A DNA stretch of 64,000 nt from Pseudomonas sp. CFBP 13711 (GTDB lineage Bacteria; Pseudomonadota; Gammaproteobacteria; Pseudomonadales; Pseudomonadaceae), in NCBI RefSeq assembly GCF_014842265.1, contig NZ_JACYVI010000017.1, positions 31,753 to 95,752 on the forward strand, in the 5' to 3' direction. The translations under genes were made by a program, and so were the position numbers. Below, one piece after another: positions 7,731 to 16,107 of the stretch. Within the stretch, counting starts at the first letter, position 1. Each line of letters starts with the position of its first letter. Below the pieces are notes generated by a model. It worked only from the letters and a program-made list of their open reading frames with translations. It did not search any database and was not told the origin of the DNA.

Positions 7731-8216
7731 ATGAACAAACGGATGATCATTGGCGCCCTGCTCAGCCTCGGGCTCACCGGCTGTGTGACCCACGGATGTG
7801 ACACCTCGATACCGGGCAGCGCCTGCCGTGCCGACTACCTGCTGTACCAGAACGACATGCTCCAGGCCAAGCTACTGACCAACGAACGTCGCGCCGAAAA
7901 CGACGAACTCGCCAGCGCGCTTCTTGAACGGGCAGCACGCGAAGACACAACCGGCGAAGCCGAGTTTTACCAGGCCATACTGCTTCTGCGTCAGAACGCC
8001 GAGCCGAAGCTGATCGATGCCAGGCTCAATGATTCTGCAGATCGCAACTACCCGCTGGCCATCGCCCTGCTTGCGCAAAGGGCCGGAATGGACGATCAGG
8101 AAAAGGCACAGAAGTACCGCACCCAGTACGAAAAACTGGACGTAGCCACCAGCGGTTATCCGTCTTTTCCTCAAGCCTTGATCGTCGTCAATCAGCTGAT
8201 TTCCCCCGCGAACTGA
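7731..8216 (+). CDS. Hypothetical lipoprotein
   Basis: A 161-residue protein with a lipoprotein signal: MNKRMIIGALLSLGLTGC, lipobox LTGC, lipidated cysteine at residue 18. After the signal there are two more Cys residues within a short window (C23, C32), and the rest is helical and Ala/Leu/Glu-rich (residues 45-110), resembling short helical repeats. I do not recognise a family. A small helical-repeat outer-membrane or inner-membrane lipoprotein is the most that can be said. It stands alone on the plus strand, ahead of the porin gene. Confidence 0.72.
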   Translation: MNKRMIIGALLSLGLTGCVTHGCDTSIPGSACRADYLLYQNDMLQAKLLTNERRAENDELASALLERAAREDTTGEAEFYQAILLLRQNAEPKLIDARLNDSADRNYPLAIALLAQRAGMDDQEKAQKYRTQYEKLDVATSGYPSFPQALIVVNQLISPAN

Positions 8217-8377
8217 TCGCAAAGTTCTGCGCATCTGCCTCGAATCGACCAATGGTCGTGAGATGGCGCCAATCGGCGGTATCCTTGCACCGCTCTAGCT
8301 CGCGGTTCTTGCCAGGCCATTCGGCTTTCGGATAGAAACCTTCGACCCACTCCTCTGAAACCTGAAAGGAGTGAAGC

Positions 8378-9121
8378 ATGCCTTATGCTCGCTGTTTCAA
8401 CCGTTGGACCGGTGCGGTGTTTACCTGCGCCGCCCTCATGCATCACGCCGCCAGCGCTCAAGTCATCGAGCGGGAACTGGGCGACTTCAGCCTGAAGCTC
8501 GGCACGACGCCCAGCCGCACCATGGCCCAGGGCCTGGTGACACCGAGCGGTGCCGATACCAAGTTCCACGGCGGACTCGATCTGACCCACGACAGCGGTT
8601 TCTACTTCGGGCAATGGTCCCCCAGCGCAGGGCTGACCCCCGACACCGCGCTGGAAGTCGACTCCTACATGGGCTTCAAGAAGCCCTTCGACAAAACCCT
8701 CGGTTACGAGCTTGGCGTCATTCGCTACAGCTACCCGAATACCGACCAGCTCGACAGCCACGAGCTTTATGCCGGTTTCCGCATCTTCGACAGCCGCATC
8801 GGCACTGCCTTCAGCACCGACGCCGGTCGCCAGGACAGCACCGTGTTTCTCGACCTGGGCAGCATGATTCCCCTGGGCCTGGACCTGCGCATGCAGTACG
8901 GCAACCACCAGCTCGATTCGCCCACGATCATCGACGGCGGCGGCGTGGTCAACGCCTACAGCGACTGGTCGTTCAACGTGTCGCGCCCTGTTCTGGGCAT
9001 GGACATGAACCTGATGTACAGCGGCTCGAGCCTGACCGGCGCCGATTGCAGCGCCTACAGCGGCCACAACACCCAGTGCGAAAGCACCGTTACCCTTAAG
9101 GTCGTGCGCTCGTTTTTCTGA
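8378..9121 (+). CDS. TorF family putative outer-membrane porin
   Basis: A 247-residue protein with an N-terminal signal peptide (cleavage near SAQV, about residue 28) and alternating hydrophobic/polar beta strands throughout. It ends in aromatic phenylalanines (VRSFF), the C-terminal signature recognised by the BAM machinery. The repeated pattern with GxDLTHDSGFYFGQW and LGYELGVIRYSYP matches the TIGR02001/TorF-like family. GGAG lies upstream of the ATG at 8378. The family function is not known in detail; a small-molecule outer-membrane channel is inferred. Confidence 0.82.
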   Translation: MPYARCFNRWTGAVFTCAALMHHAASAQVIERELGDFSLKLGTTPSRTMAQGLVTPSGADTKFHGGLDLTHDSGFYFGQWSPSAGLTPDTALEVDSYMGFKKPFDKTLGYELGVIRYSYPNTDQLDSHELYAGFRIFDSRIGTAFSTDAGRQDSTVFLDLGSMIPLGLDLRMQYGNHQLDSPTIIDGGGVVNAYSDWSFNVSRPVLGMDMNLMYSGSSLTGADCSAYSGHNTQCESTVTLKVVRSFF

Positions 9122-9184
9122 TGGGTTGAACCGCCATGACCTGACTTGCTCTATAACGGTGAGACGAACCGGCAAGGAGCTGTC

Positions 9185-10057
9185 ATGGGCATTGTGTTGA
9201 AGACCTTTATTTCGCTGTGGCTGAGCCTGACGCTGTTGGCGGGGTGCAGTCAGATTGGTCTGACGTATCGACATCTGGACTTCATCATTCCCTGGTCGCT
9301 CAACGACTACCTGGACATGAACGCTTCGCAGAAAGACTGGCTCGATGAGCGCTTGAAAGAGCACTTGAGCTGGCACTGCACCACTCAGATTCCCGGTTAC
9401 CTCGACTGGCTGGACCGTCTGCAAGGGATGGTCGAAAACAACCAGGTCAATCAGGAGCAGCTCAAGGCACGCACCGCCGAAGCGCGGCAAGCCATCGCCA
9501 CCCTCTCCAAAGAAATCACGCCCTCGGCGGTCGAGCTGCTTCGTCAGCTGGACGATCAGCAGGTGGCCGAGATGGAAGCCGCATTCGCCAAGGACCTGCG
9601 CAAGCATGAGGACGAGTACGTCGACCAGCCGCTGGACAAGCAGATCAGTGAACGCGCTCAACGGATGGAGAAACGTCTGACGCCCTGGATGGGCAAGCTG
9701 AATGCAGGCCAACAGGCTCGCGTGATGCAGTGGTCGACCTCGCTAGGCGAGCAGAACCGGCTGTGGATCGACAACCGCGCGCACTGGCAGTCGCTGCTGC
9801 TCGCGGCGGTCAAACAGCGCAAGGCCGGGGATTTTGATCAGAAGATTGCCAGTCTGTTGCAGGATCGCCAGACCTTCTGGACACCCGAGTATCGCGCCAC
9901 CTACGACCATACCGAGCAGGCAGCGATTTCTTTGATTGCGGATCTGATGGCGCAGAGTACCCCTGATCAACGGCAGAAGTTGCTGGCGAAAATCGCCGAT
10001 GTGCGCAAGGACTTCACAGACTTGAGTTGCTACAAGAGCATAAAAAAAGCGTCCTGA
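9185..10057 (+). CDS. DUF6279-type lipoprotein
   Basis: A 290-residue lipoprotein starting at the ATG at 9185, which has AAGGAG seven bases upstream; a longer frame from 9146 is rejected. The signal ends in LTLLAGC (lipidated Cys at about residue 21). The mature part is almost wholly helical, with the family stretch LTYRHLDFIIPWSLNDYLDM directly after the signal, and Arg/Glu/Gln-rich helices to the end. The family is common in gammaproteobacteria, with no known function. Its stop codon lies inside the palindromic terminator shared with the convergent gene. Confidence 0.8.
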   Translation: MGIVLKTFISLWLSLTLLAGCSQIGLTYRHLDFIIPWSLNDYLDMNASQKDWLDERLKEHLSWHCTTQIPGYLDWLDRLQGMVENNQVNQEQLKARTAEARQAIATLSKEITPSAVELLRQLDDQQVAEMEAAFAKDLRKHEDEYVDQPLDKQISERAQRMEKRLTPWMGKLNAGQQARVMQWSTSLGEQNRLWIDNRAHWQSLLLAAVKQRKAGDFDQKIASLLQDRQTFWTPEYRATYDHTEQAAISLIADLMAQSTPDQRQKLLAKIADVRKDFTDLSCYKSIKKAS

Positions 10058-10069
10058 TCAGGACGCTTT
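10046..10069. terminator. Bidirectional terminator overlapping a stop codon
   Basis: A perfect 24-base palindrome with arms AAAGCGTCCTGA and TCAGGACGCTTT, flanked by A7 on the left. The TGA of the lipoprotein gene (10055-10057) is inside it, and the convergent gene ends six bases to the right. Confidence 0.8.
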
Positions 10070-10074
10070 CAGCA

Positions 10075-10398
10075 TCAGGCGATTTGCGCCTTTGAGGCCA
10101 CCTCATCAAAGGTCGCCTTATCCAGCGCATCGGCCTGTTCATCCAGCACCTGACGCGGATGGTCGTTGCCTGGAATGCTGCTGTCGATCATCGCCAGCAA
10201 GCTCGCGCCTCGAGGCGTAAGGGTCGCGCCTTCGCCATTCCCGCCATCACCACTCGTGTGGGCGGCAATGAACCCACGTTCGAGCAACAACGCTCTCAAT
10301 TCTGCGGCAGACGCTTCTGATGCATCGGCAATTGCGACGCTGTTTTGTACGTGGTGCAACAGACGCTCGATCAGGTCCCAGTCGTATCGTTTAGACAT
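10075..10398 (-). CDS. Hypothetical small winged-helix-like protein
   Basis: A 107-residue cytoplasmic protein with an ATG at 10398. The layout DWDLIERLLHHVQ, then AAELRALLLERGFI, then ATLTPRGASLLAMI is that of a short winged-helix domain (helix, recognition helix, wing plus LTxxG-LL), of the DUF2513/YjcQ kind. The family assignment is by pattern only. The C-terminal 30 residues are acidic/helical (VLDEQADALDKATFDEVAS). It could be a small DNA-binding regulator. It is transcribed on its own, downstream of the helicase gene on the same strand with a 125-base gap. Confidence 0.65.
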   Translation of the reverse strand: MSKRYDWDLIERLLHHVQNSVAIADASEASAAELRALLLERGFIAAHTSGDGGNGEGATLTPRGASLLAMIDSSIPGNDHPRQVLDEQADALDKATFDEVASKAQIA

Positions 10399-10523
10399 GT
10401 TTCATCCTCCAGTGGGCCAACAGGGCAATACCCGTGACGTCCGGTCATCGGGCTTGATGCTCAGTGGTTGTGACCCAGTGCAGGGCCAGCCGTTCAGCGG
10501 GCTGGCCGGGAGGCAGAATGGGG

Positions 10524-11876
10524 TTATTCAGCGACTGGCGGACGCGTGACGCGCTTTTTCAGCGGCGCCATCCCGTCCTGGCTGACCAAAGGCTCGGCCT
10601 TCGGACGATTTACCGATTTGCGCTTGGTCGGGCCCTTGGCGACGGCTTTCTTTTTGTCGCCCTTCTTGTCACCTTTGCCATCGGTTTTTTTCTTCTTCAC
10701 TCCGACCGCCTTGCCCGACGCCTTGACCTTCTTCGGCCCGGTGTAGGTGCCTTTGACTTCCTTGATCGTGCGGCGCTCGAACTTCTGCTTCAGGTAGCGC
10801 TCGATGCTGGACATCAGGTTCCAGTCACCATGGGTGATCAGCGAGATCGCCAGACCTTCGCCGCCGGCACGGCCGGTGCGGCCAATGCGGTGAACGTAGT
10901 CGTCGCCCGTGCGCGGCATGTCGAAGTTGATGACCATGTCCAGGCCGTCGACGTCCAGACCACGGGCCGCGACATCGGTCGCCACCAGGATCTTCACGCC
11001 GCCCTGCTTCAGACGGTCGATCGCCAGCTTGCGATCCTTCTGGTCTTTATCGCCGTGCAGCACGAACGCCTTGTACTCGAGCGCCACAAGGCGACCGTAG
11101 ATGCGGTCGGCCATGGCGCGCGTGTTGGTGAAGATGATTGCTTTCTGGTAGGTCTCGTTGGCCAGCAGCCAGTTGAGGACCTGCTCTTTGTGCACGTTGT
11201 GGTCGGCAGTGATGATCTGCTGACGGGTGCCCGGAGCCAGTTCGCTGACACTGTTGACCTGCAGGTGCTGCGGGTCTTTCAGGACTTTGCCGATCATTTC
11301 GCGCAGGCCCGAACCACCGGTGGTGGCCGAGAACAGCATGGTCTGCTGACGGTTGGCGCATTCGCCGGCCAGACGCTCGACGTCTTCGGCAAAACCCATG
11401 TCGAGCATGCGGTCGGCTTCGTCGAGGACCAACAGTTCAACCTGCTTGAGGTCGAGGTTGCCCGCGTTGAGTTGCTCCAGCAGACGGCCCGGCGTACCGA
11501 TCAGGATGTCCGGCACTTTGCGCAGCATCGCGGCCTGGACCTTGAAGTCTTCGCCGCCGGTGATCAGCCCGGCCTTGATGAACGTGAACTGGGAGAAACG
11601 CTCCACTTCCTTGAGCGTCTGCTGGGCCAGCTCGCGGGTCGGCAGCAGGATCACCGCGCGGATGTCGACGCGAACCTTGGCCGGGCCCATCAGGCGATTG
11701 AGCATCGGTAACACGAACGCGGCAGTCTTGCCGCTGCCGGTCTGCGCCGTCACCCGTAGATCGTGTCCTTCCAGCGCCAGCGGAATGGCCGCTGTTTGCA
11801 CAGGCGTAGGCTCGACGAAATTGAGTTCGGCCACGGCTTTTAGCAGGCGTTCGTGCAGGGCGAATTGGGAGAACAC
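10524..11876 (-). CDS. DEAD-box ATP-dependent RNA helicase
   Basis: A 450-residue DEAD-box helicase. In order: Q motif (FVEPTPVQTAAIP), Walker A AQTGSGKT, PTRELA, GG, TPGR, DEAD (LVLDEADRMLDMGF), SAT, then the second RecA domain with ARGLDV and HRIGRTGRAG. The C-terminal about 80 residues are strongly basic (KKKKTDGKGDKKGDKKK), an RNA-binding tail typical of the SrmB/RhlE/RhlB type. A GTG at 11876 is preferred because AGGT lies seven bases upstream; a TTG nine codons earlier is the alternative. It probably remodels rRNA or mRNA structure in ribosome assembly or decay; the exact paralogue is not assigned. Confidence 0.93.
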   Translation of the reverse strand: MFSQFALHERLLKAVAELNFVEPTPVQTAAIPLALEGHDLRVTAQTGSGKTAAFVLPMLNRLMGPAKVRVDIRAVILLPTRELAQQTLKEVERFSQFTFIKAGLITGGEDFKVQAAMLRKVPDILIGTPGRLLEQLNAGNLDLKQVELLVLDEADRMLDMGFAEDVERLAGECANRQQTMLFSATTGGSGLREMIGKVLKDPQHLQVNSVSELAPGTRQQIITADHNVHKEQVLNWLLANETYQKAIIFTNTRAMADRIYGRLVALEYKAFVLHGDKDQKDRKLAIDRLKQGGVKILVATDVAARGLDVDGLDMVINFDMPRTGDDYVHRIGRTGRAGGEGLAISLITHGDWNLMSSIERYLKQKFERRTIKEVKGTYTGPKKVKASGKAVGVKKKKTDGKGDKKGDKKKAVAKGPTKRKSVNRPKAEPLVSQDGMAPLKKRVTRPPVAE

Positions 11877-12056
11877 GGGTGTTACCTCGGCGTAATACAA
11901 AAAAACAGTCGCATAGGTTACCGGTTTAAGCCGGATTCGCCGAGCCTCTTTAGCTCAAAGGGCCTATTTTGTTACCGGATTTGGCCTACCCTGCCCTCGC
12001 TTCCCTATCAATGCTCTAATCGCGCCCCCCATTTTTGATCAGGAGATCCAGCGCCC

Positions 12057-13346
12057 ATGGACACCCATTCGCTTTGGCTACGCGCCCAGGAAATCTGGAC
12101 GCTGCTGGAAAACCAGCCAATGCTGCGCACGATCACCGGCTTGCTGTTACTGCTCATCGCCGCCTTCGTGCTCGGGCGGCTGGCGCGATGGATGATCCTC
12201 TACGCCATGAAAGCCCTGAGCCGCCAGCCGTCGCTGTTCTGGCTCAATGACTTTCTCCATAACAAAGTCTTCCACCGACTGGCCCAGGTCACGCCCTCGG
12301 TAGTGATCCAGTTCGGTCTCAATCTGGTCCCGAACCTCAGCAACGCTGCCAACCACGTACTCGGCAACATCGCGCTGGCGTTCACCATCCTCTTCCTCAT
12401 GCTCACCGTCGGCGCGCTACTCAACGCGTTGCTGGATATCTACGCGCGCACCGAACACGCCCGCACCCGCTCGATCAAGGGCTACGTGCAGCTGACGAAA
12501 ATGATCCTGTACGTGTTCGCCGGGATCATCATCGTCGCCACGCTGATTGATCGATCGCCGTTGCTGCTGCTTTCCGGACTCGGCGCGATGTCAGCGGTGA
12601 TTCTGCTGGTCTACAAAGACACCCTGCTGTCCTTCGTCGCCAGCGTGCAACTGACCAGCAACGACATGCTGCGGGTCGGCGACTGGATCGAAATGCCACA
12701 GGTCGGCGCCGACGGCGACGTGGTGGACATCACCCTGCACACCGTCAAGGTGCAGAATTTCGACAAGACCATCGTCTCGATCCCGACTTGGCGCCTGATG
12801 TCCGAGTCGTTCAAGAACTGGCGCGGGATGCAGCAGTCCGGCGGGCGCAGGATCAAGCGCAGCCTGTTCATCGATGCCAGCGGCGTGCGGTTCGTCTCCG
12901 ATGAAGAAGAACAGAAGCTGACCCAGGTCCGCCTGCTGACCGACTACATGGGCCGCAAGAAAGCCGAGCTCAAGGCATGGAATCAAGCCCAGGGCAACGT
13001 CGCCGAGATGTCGGCCAACCGCCGCCGCATCACCAACATCGGCACGTTCCGCGCCTACGCCCTGGCGTACCTGAAAAGCCACGCCGACATTCACCCGGAC
13101 ATGACCTGCATGGTCCGCCAGATGGAAGCCACGGCCCAGGGTGTTCCGCTGGAAATCTACTGCTTTACCCGCACGACCAGTTGGGGTGACTACGAGCGGA
13201 TTCAGGGGGATATCTTCGATTATCTGCTCGCGGTGCTGCCGGAGTTCGGGCTGGGGGTTTATCAACAGCCGAGTGGGGCGGATTTACGGTTGGGGCTGGA
13301 GAAGATGTCGTCGAATCAAAGTCTGCAGCAACCGGGCGGCGTTTAA
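12057..13346 (+). CDS. YbdG-like mechanosensitive channel (MscS superfamily)
   Basis: A 429-residue inner-membrane protein with about five transmembrane helices (residues 23-45, 68-85, 100-120, 150-170, 175-195). They are followed by the MscS core, seen as LLSGLGAMSAVILLVYKDTL (pore helix), then the beta domain with VGDWIEMP near 218-225 and VKVQNFDKTIVSIPTW. The insertion of about 50 residues in the cytoplasmic domain (DEEEQKLTQVRLL) is characteristic of YbdG/MscM rather than MscS itself. It should open under membrane tension during osmotic downshock. GGAGATCCAGCGCCC precedes the ATG at 12057. Confidence 0.9.
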   Translation: MDTHSLWLRAQEIWTLLENQPMLRTITGLLLLLIAAFVLGRLARWMILYAMKALSRQPSLFWLNDFLHNKVFHRLAQVTPSVVIQFGLNLVPNLSNAANHVLGNIALAFTILFLMLTVGALLNALLDIYARTEHARTRSIKGYVQLTKMILYVFAGIIIVATLIDRSPLLLLSGLGAMSAVILLVYKDTLLSFVASVQLTSNDMLRVGDWIEMPQVGADGDVVDITLHTVKVQNFDKTIVSIPTWRLMSESFKNWRGMQQSGGRRIKRSLFIDASGVRFVSDEEEQKLTQVRLLTDYMGRKKAELKAWNQAQGNVAEMSANRRRITNIGTFRAYALAYLKSHADIHPDMTCMVRQMEATAQGVPLEIYCFTRTTSWGDYERIQGDIFDYLLAVLPEFGLGVYQQPSGADLRLGLEKMSSNQSLQQPGGV

Positions 13347-13359
13347 CGACCAAGTGCAG

Positions 13360-14073
13360 CTATGGCGCATTGTTTTCAGTGCTGACCCCGAATCGAATGG
13401 AGAACTCTTTCGTTCCCTTGGGCGTCAACGCCAGCGCCCTACTGTCGAGGTCCTGAATAACCCATTTGCGGCTGGTCGCTATGTGCAGGAAGGCAGCACC
13501 CAGTGCTCCGGCGAGATGCGGGCGGCGCATGCTCCAATCCAGGCATGAGCAGGCGAAGCGACGTCGCTGCGCCCTGACTGTCCCTACATCGAGCCCCAAG
13601 TCGGCCATCGCTTTTTCGCCGCTGACAGTGAGTTGATAATTACCGTCGTCAGGGGCTGACATGGTCAGCCAGCCTGACTCGAGGAAACGATCGTGCAGTT
13701 TTACGGCCAATGAACCCGCCATGTGGTCATAACAGGTGCGTGCGATTTGGAGTCGACCCGGGGTATTCGGGACGAACCGGGCGTCTGGCTTCTGACTGAT
13801 CACCATGAGGGCCTCAATCGCCCGGGCCACGTCTGCGTCCGCCAAACTGTAATACCGATGCCTGCCCTGCGTGTGCAGCTTCAGCAGCCCGTCCTCTTTG
13901 AGCCTCGCCAAATGCGCGCTTGCAGTAGAGGCACTTACGTCGCCGATGACAGCCATTTCTGTGCTGGTACGTGCATGCCCATCCATCAACGAACAGAGCA
14001 TCTTCGTCCTGGCTGGTTCGGCGATTGCGCCGGCGACCCTTGAAATGGCGATGTCATTGCCTGGGGAGTCCAT
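13360..14073 (-). CDS. ArsR-type helix-turn-helix regulator of the P450 operon
   Basis: A 237-residue regulator, longer than metal-sensing ArsR/SmtB proteins (about 100-120). The N-terminal winged helix reads AEPARTKMLCSLMDG, then STASAHLARLKEDGLLKLHTQG, the recognition helix and wing. The metal-site motif ELCVCD of ArsR is absent. The C-terminal half, with FACSCLDWSMRRPHLAGALGAA near residues 172-193, is a conserved extension of a distinct ArsR subfamily and probably senses a small molecule. The gene is divergent from the P450 gene, with 75 bases between starts; a perfect palindrome three bases upstream of its ATG suggests autoregulation and control of the P450 operon. AGGA within that palindrome serves as ribosome site. 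Confidence 0.85.
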   Translation of the reverse strand: MDSPGNDIAISRVAGAIAEPARTKMLCSLMDGHARTSTEMAVIGDVSASTASAHLARLKEDGLLKLHTQGRHRYYSLADADVARAIEALMVISQKPDARFVPNTPGRLQIARTCYDHMAGSLAVKLHDRFLESGWLTMSAPDDGNYQLTVSGEKAMADLGLDVGTVRAQRRRFACSCLDWSMRRPHLAGALGAAFLHIATSRKWVIQDLDSRALALTPKGTKEFSIRFGVSTENNAP

Positions 14074-14075
14074 AT

Positions 14076-14091
14076 TTCGTTCCTGAACGAA
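14076..14091. promoter_or_regulatory. Palindromic operator candidate, arsR-like/P450 intergenic
   Basis: TTCGTTC CT GAACGAA is a perfect 7-bp inverted repeat with a two-base centre. A second short palindrome CGTTAACG follows at 14093-14100. Both lie in the 75-base divergent promoter and the first overlaps the regulator's ribosome site. Binding by the ArsR-type protein is inferred. Confidence 0.55.
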
Positions 14092-14148
14092 TCGTTAACG
14101 TGCGCAGTGCCGGATATTAGCCGTTCCTTGTGAACAGGACTTTCAGAA

Positions 14149-15306
14149 ATGACGCCGTTTGAAGCAGCCAGCCATGCCGACCCTTATATTTATTACGCTG
14201 GTTTAAGGCAACGAAAGGGGCTGTTGTTCGATGCAGATCTACGCATGTGGATCGCCAGTGATGCCAGTGCCATAGAGGCCATTCTGGAACATTCGGACTG
14301 TCGAGTCCGTCCTCTTGATGAGCCGGTTCCTCTCGCCATTGCACAGGGCGCCGCGGGACGTATTTTCGGTCGTCTTATGCGCATGAACGAAGGAGCTGAA
14401 CACCAGTGTCCAAGAATGGCCATCGCGCCCGCTTTGGCTTCTGTGCATGACCAAAACATCGCAGAAATAGTGTCGCAGTTGTTCGAGTCCCTCCATGCCC
14501 CGGTTGACGACCTCAACGAATTGATGTGGACGTTGCCCGTATCCGTCACGGCAACCTTGATGGGCGTTCCTTTCACCCAGTTACGTGAAGTTGTGACCCT
14601 GACCCAGAATTTTGTGGGCTGCCTTTCCCCCATAAGCGACAAGACCAAGCTGGATGAGGCCGATGCCGGAGCGACTCGGTTGAGTCAACTGTTCGCAGAG
14701 TTGCTGCTTGGCGAGGATGAAAGAAGTCGCTTCATGAGCCACGTGTTGAGGGAATGTGACGTGACGGGCTGGAAAGATCGAGACGCATTGATCGCTAATC
14801 TGATCGGCCTGTTGTCACAGACCTGCGAAGCCACCGCAGGCTTGATCGGCAACACCCTCATAGCAATTCATCGTAACCCCGACCTGTTTGAACCCCCTCA
14901 ACAACCGGCGCGTGTTGCAGAGTGGGTAGCCGAGGCGGCGCGCCACGACTCCCCCATACAAAACACCCGGCGGTTCGTTGCCGGGCAGTGTGTTATCGAA
15001 GGCAGCGTCCTGAAGGCCGGGGATACGGTTCTTTTGTTACTGGCTTCAGCGAACAGGGATCCTTGCGCAAACCCGGATCCCGACAACTTTTTGCTCACAC
15101 GGCCACACCGTCGAATATTCAGCTTTGGCTCAGGCAGACACGAATGCCCAGGCCAGCAACTCGCTTTGCGTATTGCCTCTGAAGCGGTTTCAGAACTGTT
15201 GCGTAGACGGCCCAACGCCGCTGTCCGCGCTCATCAATGGCGCTACTTGCCCTCGCTTAATGCTCGGATTCCTTATTTCCATCGCAGCCGGGAGACTCAA
15301 CAATGA
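14149..15306 (+). CDS. Cytochrome P450
   Basis: A 385-residue soluble bacterial class I P450 (no membrane anchor). Heme-binding loop F326-G-S-G-R-H-E-C333-P-G335 gives the thiolate ligand C333. The K-helix E-x-x-R is E262-A-A-R265. The I-helix, normally A/G-G-x-D/E-T, is atypical here: SQTCEATAG (223-231), where E227 is followed by A228 and the Thr comes at 229. The N-terminus is short, as in other bacterial P450s of about 385-400 residues. No ferredoxin or reductase gene is adjacent. The stop codon overlaps the next start (ATGA), so the two genes are translationally coupled. Third codon positions look AT-richer than in flanking core genes, compatible with acquisition. Substrate unknown. Confidence 0.92.
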   Translation: MTPFEAASHADPYIYYAGLRQRKGLLFDADLRMWIASDASAIEAILEHSDCRVRPLDEPVPLAIAQGAAGRIFGRLMRMNEGAEHQCPRMAIAPALASVHDQNIAEIVSQLFESLHAPVDDLNELMWTLPVSVTATLMGVPFTQLREVVTLTQNFVGCLSPISDKTKLDEADAGATRLSQLFAELLLGEDERSRFMSHVLRECDVTGWKDRDALIANLIGLLSQTCEATAGLIGNTLIAIHRNPDLFEPPQQPARVAEWVAEAARHDSPIQNTRRFVAGQCVIEGSVLKAGDTVLLLLASANRDPCANPDPDNFLLTRPHRRIFSFGSGRHECPGQQLALRIASEAVSELLRRRPNAAVRAHQWRYLPSLNARIPYFHRSRETQQ

Positions 15307-15647
15307 TCGCTGTTATTTTTGAAGCGTGGCCACATGAGGAGCAATACCAGCGGTATCTTGATCTTGCGGCTGAACTGAAGCCATTGCTGGAAGGTTTGGA
15401 TGGGTTCATTTCAGTGGAGCGTTATCAGAGCCTCAGCGAGCCAGAAAAAGTTCTGTCGCTGTCATTTTGGCGTGATGAGGAAGCCATTAAACGATGGCGC
15501 GGCCTTGAGTTGCATCGTGCCGCGCAACTTACGGGGCGTAGGCAAGTATTCGGTGATTACCACTTGCGCATTGCTGACGTGGTGCGAGATTACAGTCTGG
15601 AGAATCGTGCTCAAGCCCCGCGCGATAGCCGACGCGCTCATGAATAA
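15303..15647 (+). CDS. Antibiotic biosynthesis monooxygenase (ABM) family protein
   Basis: A 114-residue ferredoxin-like-fold protein of the ABM/YgiN superfamily: MIAVIFEAWP (strand 1), helix LDLAAELKPLLEGLDGF, ISVERYQSL, then VLSLSFWRDEEAIKRWR and a final HLRIADVVRDY strand. Members include cofactor-less quinol monooxygenases and heme-degrading enzymes. The metal/heme residues of IsdG types (Asn-Trp-His) are not evident, though W at the WR pair and H near 71 are present. GGAG precedes the start and the ATGA overlap couples it to the P450, so the two enzymes probably act on one substrate or the ABM protein handles the P450 product. Confidence 0.85.
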   Translation: MIAVIFEAWPHEEQYQRYLDLAAELKPLLEGLDGFISVERYQSLSEPEKVLSLSFWRDEEAIKRWRGLELHRAAQLTGRRQVFGDYHLRIADVVRDYSLENRAQAPRDSRRAHE

Positions 15648-15666
15648 AAAGAAATTAAAACAACAA

Positions 15667-15690
15667 AAAGCCCGGCATCTGCCGGGCTTT
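15667..15690. terminator. Intrinsic terminator of the P450 operon (bidirectional)
   Basis: GCCCGGC / GCCGGGC stem with ATCT loop, flanked by AAA and TTTTATT, 20 bases past the ABM gene. The A-rich left flank lets it also serve the convergent small secreted-protein gene. Confidence 0.85.
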
Positions 15691-15718
15691 TATTGTGGGT
15701 CTTGTTACACCCAGAGAC

Positions 15719-15955
15719 TTACTGATAACGCTGATAGCTCGACCCGAACTCTTTGCGGTTTTCAGCAACGGTGACGGTGCCGGAGGTCTGAGTGGCGAAG
15801 GGCTTGACCGCCTCTCTGCTGGCGACTTTGCTGTCCAGAACGGTAGCGCTGGAAGCGTCGACGATGGCGCGTTGGTGGATGTGCTCAGGGCTGGCGAAGG
15901 CAGAACCGGCAGCCAGGATGGACAATGCGAAACCGAAGGCAATGGACTTTTTCAT
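15719..15955 (-). CDS. Small secreted hypothetical protein
   Basis: A 78-residue protein whose ATG at 15955 starts a clear signal peptide (MKKSIAFGFALSILAAGSAFAS, cleavage around residue 22). The mature 56 residues are polar (Ser/Thr/Val/Lys-rich) and end KEFGSSYQRYQ. No cysteine is present. I do not recognise a named domain; such small secreted proteins are frequent in Pseudomonas and often stress-induced. The longer frame to 16066 lacks family sense and would bury the signal peptide. It shares the terminator with the convergent P450 operon. Confidence 0.7.
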   Translation of the reverse strand: MKKSIAFGFALSILAAGSAFASPEHIHQRAIVDASSATVLDSKVASREAVKPFATQTSGTVTVAENRKEFGSSYQRYQ

Positions 15956-16107
15956 GATGTAGATCTCCGCGTAGTTGCTGGTAAGTGGGTTAAGTCGTTT
16001 CGTTGGGGCCAATCTATTCGCTTGATCCCAACATGAAAAACCACGCATGAAGATATCTAACATCACCCTCGCTGATGTCGGTGACGCGGGCGTCTAACCC
16101 GGCTGTT

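Noticed and set aside
13360..15647. P450 plus monooxygenase as part of a natural-product cluster
   Set aside because: No PKS, NRPS, terpene or other core biosynthetic gene, and no export gene, lies beside it; the flanking genes are core functions.
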